Shown here one piece after another: positions 13,447 through 15,380 of a stretch of DNA of 15,380 nucleotides. The stretch's first letter is position 1. Each line of letters opens with the position of its first letter. The position numbers and the translations under genes were made by a program. The stretch is taken from NCBI GenBank assembly GCA_050743625.1, contig JBOGED010000244.1, positions 1-15,380 of the forward strand, read 5' to 3'. This stretch comes from JBOGED01 sp050743625 (GTDB lineage: Bacteria > Actinomycetota > Nitriliruptoria > Euzebyales > Egibacteraceae). The notes beneath the pieces were generated by a model. That model ran no database searches. It had not been told where the DNA came from and saw only the letters and a list, made by a program, of their open reading frames with translations.

Positions 13447-14835
13447 TCGGCCGGGCTGACCTTGTCGCACGGGTCCGGGAGTGGGGTCTGCGAGAGGATG
13501 TCGTGGAGAAGGACTACGTGCTCGGTTGGCTGCTCTGGGGGATCGCTGAGCATCCAATCCTCGGCAATGCCTGGGTTTTCAAGGGTGGCACTTGCCTAAA
13601 GAAGTGCTACATCGAAACCTACCGCTTCTCCGAAGACCTCGACTTTACCGTCATGCCAGACGGTCCGATCACGCCTGAGCAGACATTGCCTCTCTTGGAG
13701 CAAGTCTTGAACCGCGTCGGTCAGGAGTCCGGGATCGACTTCAGTCTCCGGGAGCCGCGTTTGCGCCTGCGTCCCTCGGGACGGGCCGCCGAGGCCCGTG
13801 TGTACTATCAGGGGCCCCGGAAGGCCCCGGAAGGCGCCGGTGGCGGCGAGCGTCAAGCTCGATCTGAGCGCCGACGAGGTGGTGGTTCGCCCACCGGTTC
13901 TCCGTCCGATGGCCCATCCGTATCCCGACACCTTCCCGACTGGCGCACAGGTCCGCTGCTACTCCTTTGAGGAGGTATTCGCCGAAAAGATCCGAGCCAT
14001 GGGACAACGCAGTCGTCCACGTGACCTCTACGACATCATCAACCTGTTCCGACGTCACGACCTTCGCCTCCACCCGGCACTCATTCGTGATGTGCTCGTC
14101 GAGAAATGCGCAACGAAGGGCCTGCCTTTGACCAACATCGCGTCGATTCAGGGGTCCAAGCTGCGCAACGAGCTCGTATCCGAGTGGGAGAACATGCTCG
14201 CCCACCAACTGCCCGCGCTGCCGCCAATCGAGGCGTTCCTCGATGAGCTCCCTGAGTTGTTCGCCTGGCTGGAGGGGCTCGCCGAACCGGCCATCCTCGC
14301 GCCAATGCGTGCTCACGCTGATGAGGACCTGAGCTGGTCCCCACCGCCGACGGTGGCCGCCTGGGGAGCAGGCATACCACTGGAGACGGTCCGTTTCGCG
14401 GCGACTAACCGCCTCTGTATCGAACTCGGCTACCAGGGATCGGTACGCGTGAGCGAGCCGTACTCCTTACGGCGCAGCAAGGCTGGCGACCTCGTGTTGC
14501 ATACCCTGCGGGCAGACAATCGTCAGCACCGTGCTTACCGTGTGGACAAGATCGAGAGCGTGAAAGTGAGCACTCTCCCGTTCCAGCCCGCCTACGCCAT
14601 CGAGTTCTCTGCATCCGGGCCAATGGCGGCCCCGCCTACCGCCAGGACAACGAGAGGTGCCCGCCCCGCCGCCGCGGGCCACTCAGCCGGTTCTGGTCCG
14701 ACCTACATCGTCGGCTGCGCCATGTGCGGACGTCGGTTCTCCCGTAAGCGCCACAACCTGGCCCTCCGCCCCCACAAGGATCCGGCGGGTGCGCCGTGCC
14801 CGGGACGGCGGGGCTTCCTCGTAGAGGTCCGCTGA
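13443..14835 (+). pseudogene. abiEii: AbiEii nucleotidyltransferase toxin, frameshifted by a 10-nt tandem duplication
   Basis: From ATG 13443 the frame encodes the toxin N-terminus: WVFKGGTCLKK (Gly48/Gly49/Thr50) and RFSEDLDF (Ser63, Asp65, Asp67), the nucleotide-transfer motifs. After codon ~127 it goes out of frame and stops at 13970 (175 codons). The rest lies one frame on, to TGA 14835. Deleting one copy of the repeat at 13813-13832 joins them seamlessly (YYQGPRKAPVAASVKLDLSA) into 460 residues. In that numbering: AEKIRAMGQRSRPRDLYDI (177-195) is the second conserved AbiEii block; ~300-365 resembles a WYL domain (EPYSLRR at 335, RAYRVDKI); and CAMC (Cys422/425) with RPHKD and Cys449 forms a likely metal-binding tail. 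AbiEii toxins act on tRNA or nucleotides in this family. The present allele should be non-functional unless the duplication reverts or is a sequencing artefact. Confidence 0.92.
13813..13832 (+). repeat. perfect 10-bp tandem duplication that breaks abiEii
   Basis: GGCCCCGGAA occurs twice in direct succession (13813-13822 and 13823-13832). Ten bases is not a multiple of three, so the second copy shifts the reading frame by one; with a single copy the frame is continuous through codons for QGPRKAPVAA. Confidence 0.97.
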
Positions 14836-14979
14836 GCTAGAGACGCCTACCCCTCTCCTCGGGAGCCGTCTCCCGCACAATGGACGCGAGTGCGTTGAGG
14901 TACCCGTCGACTTCAGGCATTTTGCCGGCCAGTTCCTCGCTGCGGGCAGGTCCGGTTCTTACATGGAGGGCTCGCGGTG
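14836..14979. other. junction DNA between abiEii and the cyclase remnant
   Basis: The stretch from the abiEii stop to the purE start (14836-15173) holds no intact gene. Its left part, 14836-14979, has no similarity I can see to the cyclase. A minus-strand frame closing at 14837 (GKMPEVDGYLNALASIV, APEERGRRL) looks mildly protein-like, but has no convincing start or Shine-Dalgarno; it may be the tail of a broken gene. A weak stem (CTCC-TCG-GGAG, near 14855-14865) without a T-tract lies just after the abiEii stop. Confidence 0.4.
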
Positions 14980-15145
14980 AGGGGGCCGGGATGGGTGACG
15001 CTTCCAGAGTGCACGCCGAATCCGAAGTCACCGCTCGTGGTGTTGATCCCCAAGGTTCCGTCGTGTTCACACCCTGCCACGGCGCTCGCCACGTTTATCC
15101 CCAAACAATGCCGGACCGGGATTCCGACGGTGAGATCAGCTTCAT
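14980..15145 (-). pseudogene. decayed 5' fragment of a second cyclase gene
   Basis: Read on the minus strand from ATG 15145, it begins MKLI like the intact cyclase, then shows several one- to four-base indels and an early TAA. Nucleotide similarity to the intact gene is clear over the first ~45 bases (CCGG-ATT-CC-ACGGTGA-GATCAGC on the plus strand). Further in, one frame reads FGVHSGSVTHPGP, matching LGVHTGTHVDAPV of the intact protein. The His codon of that motif lies 134 bases from the start against 138 in the intact gene, so the two are colinear. Similarity stops near 14980. It is divergent from purE, 28 bp away. It must be dead: about 50 codons, frameshifted, catalytic motif damaged. Confidence 0.72.
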
Positions 15146-15169
15146 GGCCAGCATCGTGGCATGCTCCGC
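15134..15169 (+). repeat. direct repeat copy B, just upstream of purE
   Basis: Matches 12418-12453 at 34 of 36 bases and ends four bases before the purE ATG. Copies A and B are 2716 bp apart and bracket the AbiE cassette. Its better preservation than the adjoining cyclase remnant could reflect a role in the purE promoter or leader. Confidence 0.85.
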
Positions 15170-15173
15170 TTCT

Positions 15174-15380
15174 ATGACGAAGCCAATCGCGGGGATCGTG
15201 ATGGGCAGCGACTCGGACCTGCCGGTGATGCGCGGCGCAGCCGAGGCGCTGGACGAGTTCGACCTGCCCGTGGAGGTACGCGTCCTGTCGGCGCACCGCA
15301 CCCCCGACGAGACCATCGCCTGGGCCCGCGGCGCCGCCGACCGCGGCCTACGCGTCCTCATCGCCGGCGCCGGCGGCGCC
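15174..15380 (+). CDS. purE: N5-carboxyaminoimidazole ribonucleotide mutase, 5' part
   Basis: The first 69 codons, from ATG 15174, run off the window end in frame. GIVMGSDSDLPVM is the PurE phosphate/substrate loop with the Ser-Asp-Ser-Asp motif, and VRVLSAHRTPDE carries the catalytic His region; the visible part ends in IAGAGGA, the start of the GAGGAAHLPG block. The enzyme converts N5-CAIR to CAIR, the step before PurC. Family length is about 160 residues, so roughly 40% is present. No Shine-Dalgarno is visible, so it may be leaderless or depend on an unusual leader within repeat copy B. purK may follow outside the window. Confidence 0.97.
   Translation, partial: MTKPIAGIVMGSDSDLPVMRGAAEALDEFDLPVEVRVLSAHRTPDETIAWARGAADRGLRVLIAGAGGA

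Noticed and set aside
13798..14835. A separate gene starting at GTG 13798
   Set aside because: The first codons are out of frame with the family, and deletion of one 10-bp repeat copy joins it exactly to the upstream abiEii frame.
13443..14835. Programmed ribosomal frameshifting to make full-length AbiEii
   Set aside because: No slippery heptamer or downstream pseudoknot is apparent, and the exact 10-bp duplication explains the shift by itself.
1..15380. CRISPR arrays, tRNA, rRNA, transposases
   Set aside because: No regularly spaced repeats, no recognisable RNA gene and no transposase or integrase sequence were seen on either strand.

Overview
This is a very GC-rich stretch with many GTG starts and stop/start overlaps of the GTGA/ATGA type. 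It looks like a chromosomal segment of a high-GC Gram-positive bacterium (Actinomycetota); I cannot name the genus. No rRNA, tRNA, CRISPR array or insertion-sequence transposase is visible.

Layout. An 80-bp near-perfect palindrome sits at the left edge. From 10568 down to 228 twelve genes run on the minus strand. In order of transcription they are: a 68-residue membrane protein, purC, purS, a 247-residue single-span membrane protein wedged between purS and purQ, purQ, a 163-residue helical protein, a small nucleotidyltransferase, a Tat/lipoprotein beta-propeller amidohydrolase, an FMN 2-hydroxy-acid oxidase, a SAM methyltransferase, a sulfite-oxidase-family molybdoenzyme, and a 104-residue two-span membrane protein. 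purS, the membrane protein, purQ, the helical protein and the nucleotidyltransferase are tightly linked by 4-nt overlaps, an 18-nt gap and an abutting stop/start. purL does not follow purQ in this window.

Right of 10638 comes a frameshifted acylphosphatase gene on the plus strand. It converges on a minus-strand pair: a cyclase/kynurenine-formamidase-type hydrolase, then a phosphotransferase (4-nt overlap). Next is an AbiE-type toxin-antitoxin cassette on the plus strand, visibly less GC-rich than its surroundings. abiEi is intact and overlaps abiEii by ATGA. abiEii is broken by a perfect 10-nt tandem duplication; removing one copy restores a 460-residue protein with a nucleotidyltransferase domain, a WYL-like region and a Cys-rich tail. 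The window ends in the first 69 codons of purE.

How it fits together. purE, purC, purS and purQ belong to de novo purine synthesis. The AbiE cassette appears to have separated purE from the divergent cyclase gene: 36 bp around the cyclase start recur, 34/36 identical, directly upstream of purE, followed by a decayed copy of the first ~50 cyclase codons. The best candidates for something little described are (a) the 163-residue protein plus nucleotidyltransferase pair co-translated with purQ, which has the architecture of a toxin-antitoxin pair, and (b) the slippage-inactivated AbiEii-WYL-Cys toxin with its repeat-flanked boundaries.
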